Source: Ascaris suum
Taxonomy: Eukaryota > Nematoda > Chromadorea > Rhabditida > Ascarididae
Length of the DNA: 64,000 nucleotides
Assembly: GCA_013433145.1 (NCBI GenBank)
Contig: CM024190.1
Span: 7,974,120 to 8,038,119, forward strand
Reading direction: 5' to 3'
Numbering within the stretch: the stretch's first letter is position 1; every line of letters begins with the position of its first letter. Positions 1-13,465 of the stretch are shown one piece after another. The translations under genes were made by a program, and so were the position numbers. The notes under the pieces are model-generated. The model was given only the letters and a program-made list of their open reading frames with translations. It made no database searches and was not told the DNA's origin.

Positions 1-3000
1 TCCGCCAGAGACGTATTGTACTTCAAAGCGCAGTTATTGAATAATTTCTGTATGGTCTGTAGCATTTGAAAATTTTTAATACCTCAGCACGTATTGAAAA
101 CAAGTAAGTAAAAGAGCGATTGTTGGCAGCTGTATGAATGACTTTCCAACTCCTTGGCATTCATCGGTGACAGTCCGAAACAACCAGCATTATTATCGGA
201 CGGGATTTCTGGCAGCAAATGTCCTTCGAAATTGTTAGACGACGCATTTACTATAAGAGTTATTGAAGTTTAGTAAAACTCGATCGTCATCAGCTGATTT
301 TTGCCAGCCGCAGCAAATCGATCGCAAACAACGATGATCGGCAGAATTCAAAGAAAATCTGTGTGGCTCGTGTCGCTGATGACAGCCGAAGCTGATTCAT
401 TTTGGCAACAAGAGCTCAATTCTACTTGGTGGCTGAAGTTTCTGATGATGCCTTTACAAATTCACGCATTCTTCTGCATAGAAATACCAGCAATTGATGA
501 ACCTCTAAACATCCCAGCATATGAAACTGGAAGGATGCATCTGAAGGTTGAGGACTGAGAGGAAGTTTTGTTAAGTTTAGGTCGTTTCTATTGTCCCATC
601 AATTTTGAATGTTATGACCAGCCGACTGAACACTAAGGCTGTCAGAAGTGCTCCTTGTAATAACGCTTTATTCGAGTAGTTTTATTGATACTGTCTAGAA
701 ATCTCGGAGGTGAAATAGAGAAGCGAAAATAAAGTCATTGTTTTCAGAATTCTTTAGCACACGTTCCGTCGTATTCGCATGTGATATACAGTGCCGTCTA
801 CGCGCAATAGTGAAAGAAAGCGGAAAGAAAAGTTAGCGCGTTGCTTGCAAGAACGTTGGAGGCAGCTGTCTGTAGCCTACAACGCTCCTTGGTGCAGCTT
901 CGTGTGGGCAGGCCCAACGAAGTGTAATAGACGCATTTCATACCTCAGCATTGAGTGCGCCTCTTTGTTACAATAAACCATTCGCCCCATTATTGCATAT
1001 TCGCACTCGAAGGTGCTCTTCTTCGCTTCGCAGATATGCTCATTGCACGCTCATTTTGCCGTCTCTACCTCCCCTTCCCCTTTTACACTTTCACCTCCTC
1101 CAATCCCCTCCCCCTCCTCCTCGTAATCCTATTCCAATACACATCACCATGTTTGCGGGCATCAGAATTGAAACGCCTTATTAATTTGTGTTCTCGTCAG
1201 CTGCTACGTCAACTGCAAATTTTCCCAATTAAAGTGCTTGAAAGTATCATTCAAAGGCTGCCCTTTGAAATTCATTGAAATACAATATTGTTACATGAAT
1301 AAATGCTTCACATTTTTGCCCGATTATTTGTGGAAGCGGGTCGAGGTCTAACGAAAAGCTGTGCTATATAACACACTTCTGTAGTTGTTTTCCAAACTAT
1401 GAATCAAACTTCAAGTTGGTAACGCATTACACTAGTGATGCATATCGAACTCACTGCAATATTTTTCTTGATTTATTTTAGCCTATTATAAGGTGCCGAC
1501 TAGATGTGCAGCCATTTCCTTTTTTACTGATTGAAATTGATCGGAAACACTCTAATCGATCCATATTTCACATTTGTTTTTCAATTTCTTTTCACATATA
1601 TATTTGTTGTTGATGTTGTCTTCCGAAAAAAAAGCACATTACCTTTCACTAATTGCTAAGAATTGAATGTAATAATTCGATGTTTACATCTGGTAATTTG
1701 GTAATCTTGCATAAAAAGAAGCATTTCTCTGATTGCTTCTTACGTAACTGGTTTGCTGTTTAGTCGCTAGCGGATAGCTGTCACACACCTGATGGAGGTG
1801 TGATATGTGACCACAGAGGTCGCTGTTTGGGTAGCATGCCTACGTCCCCTAAGCGATCTTCCTTGGGAATAGCCGAACTCTCGAAGCAAGAGTAGTTCTC
1901 CAGGAGAGTTTGCACAACGAGTTAGAGACGGCAAGGCGGAAGGAGCTGGGGGGGGGGGGGGTAGGGGGTGGGAGGGAGGGGGCAAAAAATGGATGGCACG
2001 ATTATTAATGTAAGCTACGAATATAGTTATGTTTTCAACGATAACATTTTGGAGTTGCGACTCTATGCAAAATTTACGGTGAACAGATAATGCTGCTAAT
2101 AAGCGTTCATTTGCTGTTTATTCGTATGTTTTGCCCTTAGGGAATACTGCTGACAACCCGAAAAAAGTTCAACAAACAGCTGCTTACCTATTAGACCAAA
2201 TAGTTCTTTTTTTTCCCTAAAGTGAATATTTCTTTTCTTACTGCTCTAGTACGTTTGAGTATTTTCTAACAAATCGAAAAATTTAGTGGAAGTGACTCGC
2301 CGTATCGTTTTATTCCAAATATTGCACCGTTTATTTCAGCGATAAAGCAAGAATGAGCTATTGAAGTCTTTACTATTGCAATTGCAAAGTTTGTTAGATG
2401 ACTAGCAATAAAGAGCACTAAAATTGTAAATGCATGAGCTAGTAGTCGACGTATAAATGAGGTCTTTATGTTGGTGGTGTCATTAATGAACGACTGACAA
2501 ACAGAAAAAAAAAACGAGCCTTGAATAATAAAACGTCGACGAGCGCTCTTTAGTGGGCGTTGCTGTTAAATTCGCCGATATCAACGTCAACAACGAACAC
2601 TATCGAATTAAATCCCTACGCAGTTCCTGAACATCATTCAGTACAACACTCAATAAATATCTTCATGAATATGCACGATCTTCATTTTTTGAATTTTTAA
2701 AGAAAAATTCTGGTGAATCTCTATTGCTAATCGATGGATTTTAATTTATGATACGTATAAATTTATGGAGAAATTTTTATGGTAATTCTCAACATTGCTG
2801 TTTATATTTAAATTTATTATGAATGCCCTTCGAAATATTATGCAAATGATAATAGATTTCGTTGTAGTTATTATATGAGCAAATTGAATAATAAGAAGAT
2901 TAGTCTTGAATGTTGATTCATTCGTAGTTACTTAACCTCTTATTGCAAAAGGAACTTAAGAGCCCGATGAATTCCTTAAATTTTTGTGCCATTTACCAGG

Positions 3001-3377
3001 ATGCAATTTTATCGGCTTATTAAGTTTCGAATAATTCAACACTATTCAGCCGTTTAAAAACAATTATTAATATGGATTCCTGATCAGATGAGTCGCTGTT
3101 TCGAAGCGTGCACAGTGATATCATGATAAACTACCGTTCACGAATTCTTATCCAGACAGCATTCCAAGAAAAATAATGCAAAGATCATGACATACACAAT
3201 TTTGTAGCTGATCAGGCGTTCATTTCAAAGTGTTTTACCCGCAAAACGTTTGATGAAATATTTTTTTGTTTCATCTTTTTTTGCCTATGAAAGTGATGTT
3301 AGTGAAGAGCCGTTTGGAGCGTAGTGCTGGAAAAAAAAAAGCGCTTCATTATGGTGGAAAAATTATTAGTAAGATGC
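1..3377. other. intergenic / upstream region, no gene recognised
   Basis: No ORF here has both convincing splice sites and protein-like composition. It holds a pyrimidine-rich stretch at about 1060-1125, a 14-nt G run at 1948-1961 followed by G-rich sequence to 1982, and a small hairpin (CACACCT/AGGTGTG) near 1785-1803. It presumably includes the promoter of the LIM gene that starts at 3387. The longest ORF (301-558) has unremarkable composition and no exon signals beyond a TTGCCAG upstream. Confidence 0.5.
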
Positions 3378-3385
3378 GCTTTCAG
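3378..3385 (+). promoter_or_regulatory. likely spliced-leader (trans-splice) acceptor of the LIM gene
   Basis: The sequence GCTTTCAG ends one base before the ATG at 3387. A strong nematode 3' splice site immediately before an initiator ATG, with no coding exon upstream, is typical of SL trans-splicing. A cis-spliced 5' UTR exon is the alternative. Confidence 0.6.
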
Positions 3386-3386
3386 A

Positions 3387-6300
3387 ATGACATCGTTATC
3401 GCCAGTCCCAACCACACAACCACATCCGTGGAGGATGGAAAGATCTGAACGGTCCGAGTCACGCTCTTCAAGTCGATATGTTCCGCTGAATCGTATGTCA
3501 GACTATTTTCCTTTAACACCTTTAGCTGCTTTATCAATTTATTTTTGAAAAAATTGTATATTGATGTCACTTTTGTGCGTATGACGTTTTCGCCCTATTT
3601 TCGTTGCGTTGGAATTACGTTCGCTCATTCGTTACGCCTTAGTGTATTCAGAATGGCGATCGATCGACAGAAATCGTCCATTGAGTTTTTTTTTTTTTTT
3701 TGGTGAGGAAGATCTTCGAATTATAAGGGAAACATCGAAATTTTTCCTGTTAGAAAGGTCTTGCTAACAAAAAGAATTTTTTACACTTTCTCCAACGAAA
3801 AAAAAAAAAACAATGAATTTCTAAGTGCAATCCAATCAGTATTGGAAAGTTTCTTGGCAATGAAACTCAAGGCGATAAGGTTTTCTGATCTAACTGCTCC
3901 ATCTCAATTACGCACTCTTTTTATTCGTGAGCGCCATTTACTCGCTTATAATGACTACTACTGCATAAAAATGTTTCTTGCATTATCTACTCTTGATCTT
4001 CACCAATCTTTACAAAAAAAAAAAGTATATATAGTGGCGAAAATATGTGAGATTGTTTTATTCGCTTAGATGCGGGCGTTGTACAGGACACACTCGACAC
4101 TATGCTTGACGGCGTTAACGCTACAACCGAACTCATTCGACGCAAACACAATGAAAGTGTAAGCGTTTTTCGATCATTGACTTAAGATTCTTATTTAGAA
4201 AAGATTCCAAAAATAGGACTCCAATGCTCTGACCGATGTTGTGACTCATTAGTTTCGTTTTAAAAAATTCCATCATCCGTTTGCATCCAGAACAGGTCAT
4301 AAGGCTTAAATACCTACATTAATAGCGAATTGCGCAAGACTTGCAACAAAGTTGAAAAAAATCGGCTTTTAGAAGCACCTTGAAGGTGACAATTCTGGAT
4401 GGATTATTCATTTCATTCAGAAATTTCATTTAACCGTGTACATGTGAGTGGTATTGTGCGACTAATACGGGTAATGAAGTAAGGAACTCCGTTGCAAGTG
4501 ATACATAGCATTGCTAATTACATAAGCGGTATTAAGGTGCTAGAGCGGAAATCCTTCCAAACCCAGATGGAGGTCACCGGCAGCATTTCTGTGGATCCCT
4601 CCGATGAGTGGTTATCCACACGACTGACGTCTATCAGTACTGAAGATATGCAGAAGGAACTCTCAAAAGTGAAGGATGATCAAAGTTAGCTCATGCTCGT
4701 TACATATCGTTTCCCATTTGCATTTGCTTTATCATTTTTCAGCAATGCTGATAATTTAAAAATTTACACAGTGTACATAATAGCAAGTCGGGTTATCCCC
4801 CTCCTCCTCCCCCCTCCCCCACCAAAAAATAGCTTTAACTAAATTTCAACGTTTTGCCTTTTTTAATAGTGAAGTGTCGTGCTCACGGTTTCTTATTATA
4901 TGCTCATCGTTCTTATGAGTTCCCTAACCAAAGAACGTCCTACGTGCAAGATTTCGGAGGGAAAGTTTTTTTTTTTGCAGAACAGAATGCAGTAACGGAT
5001 ACATTAGCGGCTCTCGTGTATGACATCGACGCAACCGCTGAGGTGCTTCGAAAAGGATCGCTTAAAAAGAAGAAGAAGCACGAGGTATGGCGTAAAATTT
5101 GAGAAAAAAAAATTTTTTTTCTTTCTTTTGCGTTGATAGATTGCATTTTTCGAAGTGGCTATTTCCGTCAAGCTTCTAAAAAGTTGAGAAATTTACACAA
5201 TCATAACTGTTTGAGGCCATCCATCTCAATGCATGAGTGTATGTGCTATATTTTGTTAAAAGTGTCGAATATGAAAATCTACGGGTCCAGAAAATATTAA
5301 ACCTATGTTGAAGAATCGAAATAACAACGTGCAAGTTCCTTTTAATATGTTGAAGTAGTTTCACGAGTACACGAGTAAATTAGTATAAGTAAATCAAGCA
5401 ATTTTATTCCCCATTAACGTACTACTACTCAAACCATTATCATCATATTAAAGACCGCTAATTTTCAGGAAGTGGAATATAAATTGCGCATTACGCCTGG
5501 CCCAGAAGAGGAAGCTTTCCCGTTCCCATCGCCAAAACCGAGACGAGGTTATTCCATACTTTAAAAAAAAAAATCGTCTGATTTTTCGATAGTTGTAATC
5601 ATGGCTTCGTTCAACTACTCTAATGTATATGATATTGATGTCTTTTTTTGTGAATTAAAACTAACTGAGTAACGGTTAGGTTCGCTTGCATCATTTACTA
5701 AAACAACGTTCACGTAATTTTTATGCGATCAACACTTTCTATGTCGTAATATTGTTCAGTAATTTTCAAAAACTTTAGCAATGCCTCACCTGTTCCTTTC
5801 CTAAGGTTGATGGAAATTCGTTGATGATAACATCCACCTAACAGAACTAAATAACTGTAGACCACAATTTCCTCTGTTACTATCAAAGTTTCTAAAAAGG
5901 CTTAAAGAACTAGGAGTAAGGATTTAATTAATATGTTTGCGCTGCTTCGTAACATACTCTATATTCAACTGTATAAGGTGCAGTCAACTGCATAACATGG
6001 CAAAAAGTGGTAGTATATCGCTTTAGCTGTGCAACTTTTTCTATACTCAGAACGGAATTAATCTTATTTTGTTTGTTTCTGCGAAATTATTTGCAATTTG
6101 CAGCAGAGGAAGAGGACAACTTTACACTGGAACATGTCTCGAGAGATTATGGAGTTGAAATGTCCGAATCACAAACGTCAGTTCTTCTTAAAATTTGAAC
6201 TTCCTATTTTTCTCTTTATTGATCGTTCATGTCGGCAAAAAGTAGAGGCATGCTTTTTAAAACTGTTGATGTAGCATCATGGTAAAATCATGCATAACTT

Positions 6301-8094
6301 AGAGCGCCGATTTCCTATACACTTGTTATGATTGCATTAAGAATGAATGAAACGTTTGAGCGCAGAACACAGCGAAATATCTTCGAGTTACGACCACAAT
6401 AATTTAAACATAAGTTTAAGAAGTATACTGCGATCAGCGAAAATAATTTTAGAAAAAGAATAGAAAATAACTTAACACTAACGAATTTCAGCAGTAGCCT
6501 CAAGAAGCGAGCACGTTCCGAAACGCCTCGTCGGACGATTAATGTCGAGGTAATTTTTATTAGTGCTTCCTTTTTTCACATCTGCTTCGAAATCCTGACT
6601 CAAACGTTTGATCAACGATCGCAAGATCATAGAAGATAGAGAAGACGAGGGAGAAAAGAGTGGGGGAGGGAAGGGGGGGGGCGAGAAGGAACACGGAGAT
6701 AATGATCGCTCAAACAGAGGCTTGTATATGCTTAGACAAATCACCAGTTTGAAATTTAACCAAACTGGGCCGAACGTTTTTTTGTTTTCTGTTCGATTCC
6801 TTCATTGACAAAAATTAAGGAAACCGCATAATTTATGGATACCTATTTTGTTCTTTCGCATACGCCTAATTTTCCAGAAGCGCTACCTCTTCATGCAAGA
6901 AAAATCTCACGTTTTGCGCTTTGCTTACAAAGATAAAACCAGACAGTTTTCTATTCCCTCAATAATCAATTGTTTAGAACGCTTTTATCATGTAGAGTTG
7001 AAGTTTGCAATTGTATTTTAGGGATCGCCACCGCCTAGCACTGCGGCGGTTTGTGCCTTCTGTTGTGAAGAAATCGACGGACCAATTATTACTGCTCTCG
7101 CGCCGAATTCCTATCGTGCACAGAAGTTCCACCCTTACCACTTCATGTGTGCCTATTGTCAGAAGGTGTCTTTCAATCATTTCACTGCTATAATCTTAGT
7201 TTTTGGTAGTTTCTCTTTTGACGTAAATTTATTAACGTTACTAAACGGAAAAATTCTGTGCTATTAGGTCCGACTTTAATTTAGACAATCTTCAAGCATC
7301 GATTATCTATGTTTGCTAATATATAGAAGTGTTATGACAATTTGATGAGCCATATTTACTTCTTGTTAGTTGCGTCATTTCTTCGCTTGAAGAGGTTTTC
7401 ATCTTTTACGCTCCAGATTTGACTAAGCATAAAGACCATTTAAAAAAAAAAAAAAAACTATTTTACCTTTTAGTCGGCTTCATTTAATAACTCTATCATT
7501 TACCATTTAGCCACCTAAACACTATTGTTCAAAGTGAATTGTAGCCAAAAAAGGTTTTATGCTACAATAGCGTCGCATATGCGTACGAAAAAAAAATCAT
7601 TAAGATTCATGGAAAAAAAAAAGATTAAACCTGTTTCTGTGGCTGCAATTTTGACGGATAAGGCGGATGCTCTCTACTTTTGTGTTGACGCACCGCACTC
7701 TTTCCCACCTCGCACCTAATGCAGCGTTTTATAACTATAGGTGTTAAAACATTGTGTCACCATTAGTGCGCTGTTGATAACTATGAAAGCAGTGAAAATT
7801 TTGAAATGATTTTTGCAGCTTATCGCGAAAATTAGGTCTTGAATGGCTCGCCTTTGCAAAACCGAGCAAAAGATTGCGACGCTTCATATGCAATCATAAA
7901 GCATCGCCTCAGCTGGTCATTTTTGAGAATGGAATATTCCTAGAAATGATGCTAATTTTTAGGCTCTCAACCTTCGCGGTACGTATCGTGAGCATGATCG
8001 CAAACCCTATTGTCACGAATGCTTTTATCGTCTCTACAATGGACTTATTTATGCACCCGATGAGAAGCAAGCTAAAATTCAGAAGCTGATTTAA
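3387..8094 (+). CDS. unc-95: LIM-domain protein, UNC-95-like (310 aa, 9 exons)
   Basis: Exons: 3387-3492, 4070-4158, 4537-4684, 4981-5084, 5469-5547, 6104-6176, 6492-6549, 7022-7165, 7963-8094. All phases match and they total 933 nt. Residues 1-219 are polar and probably disordered, with a Ser/Arg-rich start, a helical stretch around 40-65 and a lysine cluster (KKKKKHE) encoded before 5084. Residues 230-287 form one complete LIM zinc finger: C230, C233, H256 and H259 hold the first zinc, C262, C265, C284 and C287 the second. The protein ends KAKIQKLI-type shortly after. Single C-terminal LIM, length and polar N-terminus fit nematode UNC-95, a paxillin-class protein of muscle dense bodies and nuclei. 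That assignment is from memory of the family; a different LIM adaptor is possible. One donor (6177, GTCAGT) is weak but keeps phase. Confidence 0.75.
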
Positions 8095-9821
8095 AATTAT
8101 TCTATCAATGAATTGAGTTACTGTTGTCTCTTAACAAAAACTTGGAAGTTGTAAAATATTATTCAATAATATAGTCGTCATAACTTCGATAGATTGAGCT
8201 CGCATATGACTTCGATGGGTTGTGCATTCATTCCTTTCCATCTCAGCCAACATAATTGAACTGCTATCAAAGATGGACAGAAGCCGGCTGTGAAATTTTC
8301 AAATGACCGCCTCCTAAATAAGGGGTGAAATAAATTCCGTATTTTTATGAGAATGCTGATGGCATCATTTATAAGACTATGAACTTTTGTCAATTAAACA
8401 GTAATGTGAAGTGTTGAAGAATTTCTCTAAACGATTTCTGTAAAGTTTTCTTTAAACGTATTTTAGAGAATCTATACTCAAAAGAGCACAATTTAGCAGT
8501 TTTTCTTAGGTTTGATATATTGTAATCCCATATAGAAACACAGCGAATGTCATTAATTACTTAGCTCTTCAAATATTTATATTGTCGATTTTTCTGCTTT
8601 GATGATCGAAGAAGCTAAGATGAAGAGCATTTTATTTGAAAATCTGCAAATATTTCTCATCGAACTAAGAAAATCCGTTTATTTAACTTGATGTACGAAT
8701 GTGGATCACGACCTACTTGATAATAGTAATTGTATAGTGCTCATAGATATCGCACTTTTACAGTATGACCTCATTTCTGAATTCGAAGTAGATTGTGTAT
8801 TGTGAAGCGTTGAACAATTCGCCAACAGATTTTCTTCATTCATATGCGACAGCGTTTCTTGTTGTTTTTTTTTTCTACACAGTTGTAAAATACAAACATT
8901 CTAGTGCCAGAAAAATGTCTTTCTGTTACTTTCTACAAGTCCAGCACTCGCTCATCGTTATACACAAATATGTCTCTGAAACGCTGAATTAATAAACTTT
9001 TTTTGTTCCCCACTGAAATAATCAAGCACTTCAAAAATGCAAAATATGTACAATTGATGATAAATACGCATAGAATTCAAGTCTTACTGCCTGTTGGCTG
9101 TTATATGAATAGATAGCACAAAAGAATACTCCTAGTGGCAAGATTTCATGAAATGTTACCATCGTAGGACAGACCTCAGAGCCTATTGCAGGTGTTAGGT
9201 TAGATTTTTTTTTAATGTTATTGGTTCACATTTGTTAATTTTACCTGTTACGCATGGCAGGTCACATGTGATAAATAACAAACATTGTAAAGCATTTTAT
9301 TGAATCGAAAAAAAAAAGATCCCTGCAATAGCCATTTATAGAAGGTAATTTAAAAATCATCGCAACCTAAATCCTCTGTGCGACCACACACGACGTAAAA
9401 AAAGCCATAGCGAAGAGTCAAATATAGGGCAGAAATAACTCGGCGAAACTCTCATAACCTAATTTTTTTTTTTTTGGGTGCAGCAATAGAAATGTTTTTT
9501 TTTCTTTTGATTAACAAACGGTCTTAAAGAAAGCAGAATTAACTTGTTGTTTGATGACTCACATCGAAGTAACCGGCTTTGCAATAATTTTAACTGTTGT
9601 GCTTGCAGTCATAAGAGGTTCTAGAGAGCAACCTTGAGATATGCAGCGAAGGAGACCTTTTCTTCTTGTAATTGGTGTGGTAAGATTAGGGAGAGGTGCC
9701 TTTCACCTCTCGTCCGCTTGCATCTTTCTGGCCTTCCCTTCCTCCTATGTTGGCCATATTCATTTCTCGAAGGAACATAACCGCTCAAGGCTATTTGAGA
9801 TTATAAGACATATTAAAGCGC
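8095..9821. other. intergenic region between convergent genes
   Basis: Holds the 3' UTRs of the LIM gene (+) and the four-TM gene (-). An 8-bp hairpin (GAGAGGTG, loop CCTTT, CACCTCTC) at 9691-9711 lies in the probable 3' UTR of the minus-strand gene. Otherwise AT-rich sequence with T and A runs and no supported gene. Confidence 0.5.
8329..8334 (+). terminator. possible polyadenylation signal AATAAA of the LIM gene
   Basis: First canonical AATAAA after the LIM stop codon, about 235 nt downstream. It is the only canonical signal close to the gene, but the hexamer is frequent by chance in AT-rich DNA. Confidence 0.35.
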
Positions 9822-12735
9822 TCACAAAGCAACTTTCTTTACCATCTCAATATTCGGCGATTTTGTGAAATATTGTTTATCAAGAATGTAATCGTAGGCG
9901 CCACGAACGATTATATAGAACCAGACAACGATCGCCGCGCCGAAGAACGACAATACGGCCATATTAAACGGCCAAATCGGTCCAAAATGATCCTCCATCT
10001 CGTGTACACTGCAAATTTGTCGGATTCAATCGCAGCTCGTGAAGGACGAACTTCACGTAGTTTCAACTATGCGGCATTCCAGTCAACAAATGCATCATTC
10101 ATTTAGTGCTTGCTTCTTATATTATAACAGCATTATTCGTTCTGACCATGTCGTCAGCACTATTCTTTTTATAACTTTTTAAGGAGAGATTGGCATCCAT
10201 TATACGTCAACTGTTATCAATTTACAGATGTGCCACTAATTATTGTCATCGTGGATCGCCAAAGTAAATGTTTTCTCGAAGAAGAAAGTGGAGGACGTTT
10301 CATGCCTCATTTGTTTGCCAATTTTTCTTGTTGAATTCTGTTTGAATAGTTTTAGTTGATGTTATACTGACGGTATATCGCCCTATTTTTACTTCAACAT
10401 ATATTGACAAACATGGAAGTCTTCATATGAAATGCACGTGAATTAGTTTTTTTCCGAAATAACGAACTCATTAAACAATTACTATGTTCAAATCTTTCGG
10501 CTAGTATTTCAATGTGAAATATATACCCTCAAAATAAAATGTTTACAAACCTAACGAACGCTCCAAAAAGGCGATGCGTTGTTTGGATTCCCATCGACAT
10601 ACTCGTGATTGAAACAATTGCCGATATAATCAGGAGTATAACTTCAATATGCATGAAAGCCATTTGTGGCCAGAGGTATTTAGCCTGCTCGGTTATTATT
10701 CCATAAATCTGGAATGTATTTATTGCTGTAAAATGAAGGCCAAAGTGACGCAATGGAAATTCCTTTCCATCTATGTGAGCATTTTCATCGAGCTAGATAA
10801 AATCCCACCAAATATTCTTAAATAGGCTGGCTCTTCGAGCGCTGCATAAATAAATGATCTGTTAGCAAGAGAGTTCTTTGCTATCTGTTGAAAACATCTA
10901 CCATATACCAAGGAAATGTGTCAAAATAATAAATTTCTTTATTAGTCATTAATATTTGCTAGGAGCCTAAAATTTTGAAACAAATAGCATATACTGACCT
11001 TCATAGACCTCGAAATTTACAAAGAATCTTTTTTTTACCTTACATCAAAATCATTTATATATAAATACACTTGTTTATCTGGAGCTCGCTAAAAGATTTA
11101 ATTTCTAACGAGCGCTTACCATCAGTGATGTAGTTACAGCGGCGAAAGCAAGCATACCCACCATAGCCATTGTGAGCCAAACTTCGGTAATACCCTTTTC
11201 CAGTTGTAAGCCTGAAAAGGTACTTGATAGAGCTAACGATACAACTCAATTACATCAAAAATAAGTTTCTATCATGTTGCAACTAGAAAAGACTTTTATA
11301 ATAAAATTGAAAATGTGGCTATTATTTTTTAGACTCTTCCAAATACAAAAGTCATCTTGAGTAAATCACTCTTAGCAAAACTGATAAAACATATGGCTGT
11401 GAATTTGGAAAATAATGTTTTAAATGTTGTCTTATTCAGAAAATATTCAAAAAATTAAAATGCTTTCCTCGTTTTAAATGTCGAAAATCTTCAAAGATGA
11501 CGTTTTGTTGAGAAAATAAGAGTGCTTATAAGAAAGCGTCATCGAAATGGGTCGTAAGGACGTCACACTACAATCTATTTTGAAGCAGAACCAGCATTTA
11601 TCAAAACAAAGTGCAATTGAAGGTAACGTTTCCGCACTGATAAGGATTAAAAGATGGAGGGAGATCATCATGCTTTGAGGAGGAAGATATGCTGAAAACA
11701 GGTAAGAATGCCCTTAGTGGCATTAAAGTGATCTCATGTGAAGAACTGCAACACTAAAAATTTGTCTGGTAGAATGCATGTGCAACATGCTACGGACAGC
11801 TAGGTGGAAGGAAGCGATCATCTCCACCCTCCGTGGTGTCTTCGCTTATGACATTTCATCTATGTGAAGCCTGTCCACCTATCTCGATTTTGCGACATTG
11901 GTCAATAAAGAACTTCCAATTTTTAACCACCAAAGCCTCCAACCTTTCGGGGCCTTTGTGTCTTCTTCTCACTCCTCAATGCTAGTTTTTAATAATTTGT
12001 GGTCTTAGAATCAGTGCGACATTGTGCCATAATACCACTGCTGAAGGAGCGTTTCGCTTTCCTTTCGAAACTTTTGGCAAATCATTCCCATTTTTTTGGG
12101 CTGTGCATCTGTCTGCATTCAACCATTTTTTGATAGCTTGGCTCTTCCTAACCGTTCTTCGTTTGCACTCATCACTATTAAGTGGGAAATTGGTACGAGT
12201 GGAGGGATAGGGAAAATAGACGCATTTATAGGCTTTGTGGTAACCCCTCCTCCTTCTGCCTCGCTTCCAGCATCCATGAGACGATCGCTAATAGGCATGA
12301 CGAAGCTAACAGTAAGTGTAGACTTCTTCGAATGCTGAGATTCCGGAAGTTTTTTTTCGCCTCCGTTCAAGTTTTTTTTTTTTGAAACCGATCCAAAATC
12401 TTTTTCTGCCCCGACTTTGCCCAGAAGGTTGATTTTATTTTATACAGCCGTTGCAACAGTTGCTTTTTAGCGTGCGATTGCAAATCATTGGCTACAATAA
12501 AGAAATAACACTGTGAATGGTTATGCGTACTGAAGAATGCGAGAACGGTGAGCGCTAAAAGCGCCACCTCAACTAGACCACATAGAATTGCTGCAGATCG
12601 ATAATGCAACAGTTTGCAAATTGCCGGTGGAAAGTAGAAGGTATCGTTCTCGTCATAGACAAACTTTGTTGGTCTCTCCTTAGCTGAATGCTCCCCATGG
12701 CTGCCATCTTCATCCGAACCAGACGCCGGTTGCAT
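9822..12735 (-). CDS. four-transmembrane protein, LAPTM-like architecture (213 aa, 4 exons)
   Basis: Minus-strand exons: 12735-12531, 11211-11120, 10708-10551, 10008-9822. Phases match at every junction and the sum is 642 nt. The N-terminus (1-47) is acidic, then cysteine and basic just before TM1 (about 48-68). TM2 is about 79-99, TM3 about 116-138, TM4 about 167-189. A short YGIITEQAKYLWPQ segment precedes TM3. The C-terminus ends KKVAL. Four hydrophobic helices with short loops and a soluble N-terminus resemble lysosome-associated LAPTM proteins and nematode four-TM families, but I recognise no decisive motif, so the function is open. The start follows a T-rich AG acceptor at 12742. Exon 3 uses the TTCCAG acceptor at 10709; a TTTTACAG further upstream would put the frame into a stop. 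Confidence 0.8.
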
Positions 12736-12741
12736 CTGCCA

Positions 12742-12755
12742 CTATAAAAAAAAAA
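12742..12755 (-). promoter_or_regulatory. likely spliced-leader acceptor of the four-TM gene
   Basis: On the minus strand a T10 run followed by ATAG lies six bases before the ATG at 12735. No upstream coding exon is visible, so this is probably the trans-splice site. Confidence 0.5.
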
Positions 12756-12860
12756 CCTTTTGCTGACGATCAACTTGGCGGAGAATCCACGTAGCATCAC
12801 AATCAAGCTGCGCACGTCTGGATCATCTACAGCTTATCGGCATGCATTAAGCGTGAAAAC

Positions 12861-13465
12861 ATGAATTTTTACCACGACGACTATCGTCGCCAGGGACCTA
12901 CGTGCCCACGAAGAGAAAGGGTCGGACCCGGTCATTTTTATGTATTGGCAGTTGAGCTGCGATACATTATTTGTCGCGGGAGCAGCGATTTAACACTTTC
13001 GCGAATGGGCATTTTCGACATGAGTGAGCTGATGCCGAATAAGTGACAAAATAGTGCTGCTATGTACAGGTGGTTGAGCCACGAATGATTCAACGAGCCA
13101 CAAAGGGCGGTATGATGCTAGGAGCCGTCGTTACCATAACGCTGAATAAGCGTTATTTCGGTTCTTATAGCAGTTATCGTATTGCTCAGAGACAGGCATC
13201 AGCGAAGGACCGGAAAAATCCACAACCATTGCCAAAAAACAATATAGGCAATCGTGTCACGAGGCAATCACTTTACAAGTGGTTGCATTAAAGTGAAAAC
13301 ATCTGCGCGACTGCGTTTTTGGGATAAATACTTGAGCAATGGAGTTATGCCTATGGTAAAGTTCCTCCAGGAAATGGACGTTTGCGCTACGACGGATATC
13401 GGTGCAAACACATGCATCAAGATGAGGACATGCGAGCACTTGGGGGTGTGGAGACACCAGTTTAA
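12861..13465 (+). CDS. candidate small gene, exon structure unresolved
   Basis: The interval is richer in C+G than its surroundings and has exon-like pieces. The first ORF begins at the ATG at 12861 (MNFYHDDYRRQGPTCPRRER). A possible donor GTATTG follows a codon boundary near 12940. After TGTACAG at 13068 an ORF runs to 13291 and carries a glycine-rich hydrophobic stretch (GGMMLGAVVTITL). After CTCCAG near 13371 a third piece reads NGRLRYDGYRCKHMHQDEDM and stops at 13465. I could not join pieces 2 and 3 with a good donor in phase, so the product is undetermined. It may be a small membrane or mitochondrial protein. Several frames are open here, so chance ORFs are a real alternative. Confidence 0.35.

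Noticed and set aside
301..558. 85-codon ORF near the left end
   Set aside because: Despite a TTGCCAG just upstream it has no partner exon, no donor in phase and no recognisable motif.
6783..6800. GTTCGATTC resembling a tRNA B box
   Set aside because: No A box at the right distance and no cloverleaf could be drawn.
12367..12530. Continuation of the minus-strand ORF past 12531
   Set aside because: The exon ends at the GTACGC donor at 12530; the extension is low-complexity and the spliced model keeps phase with three more TM exons.
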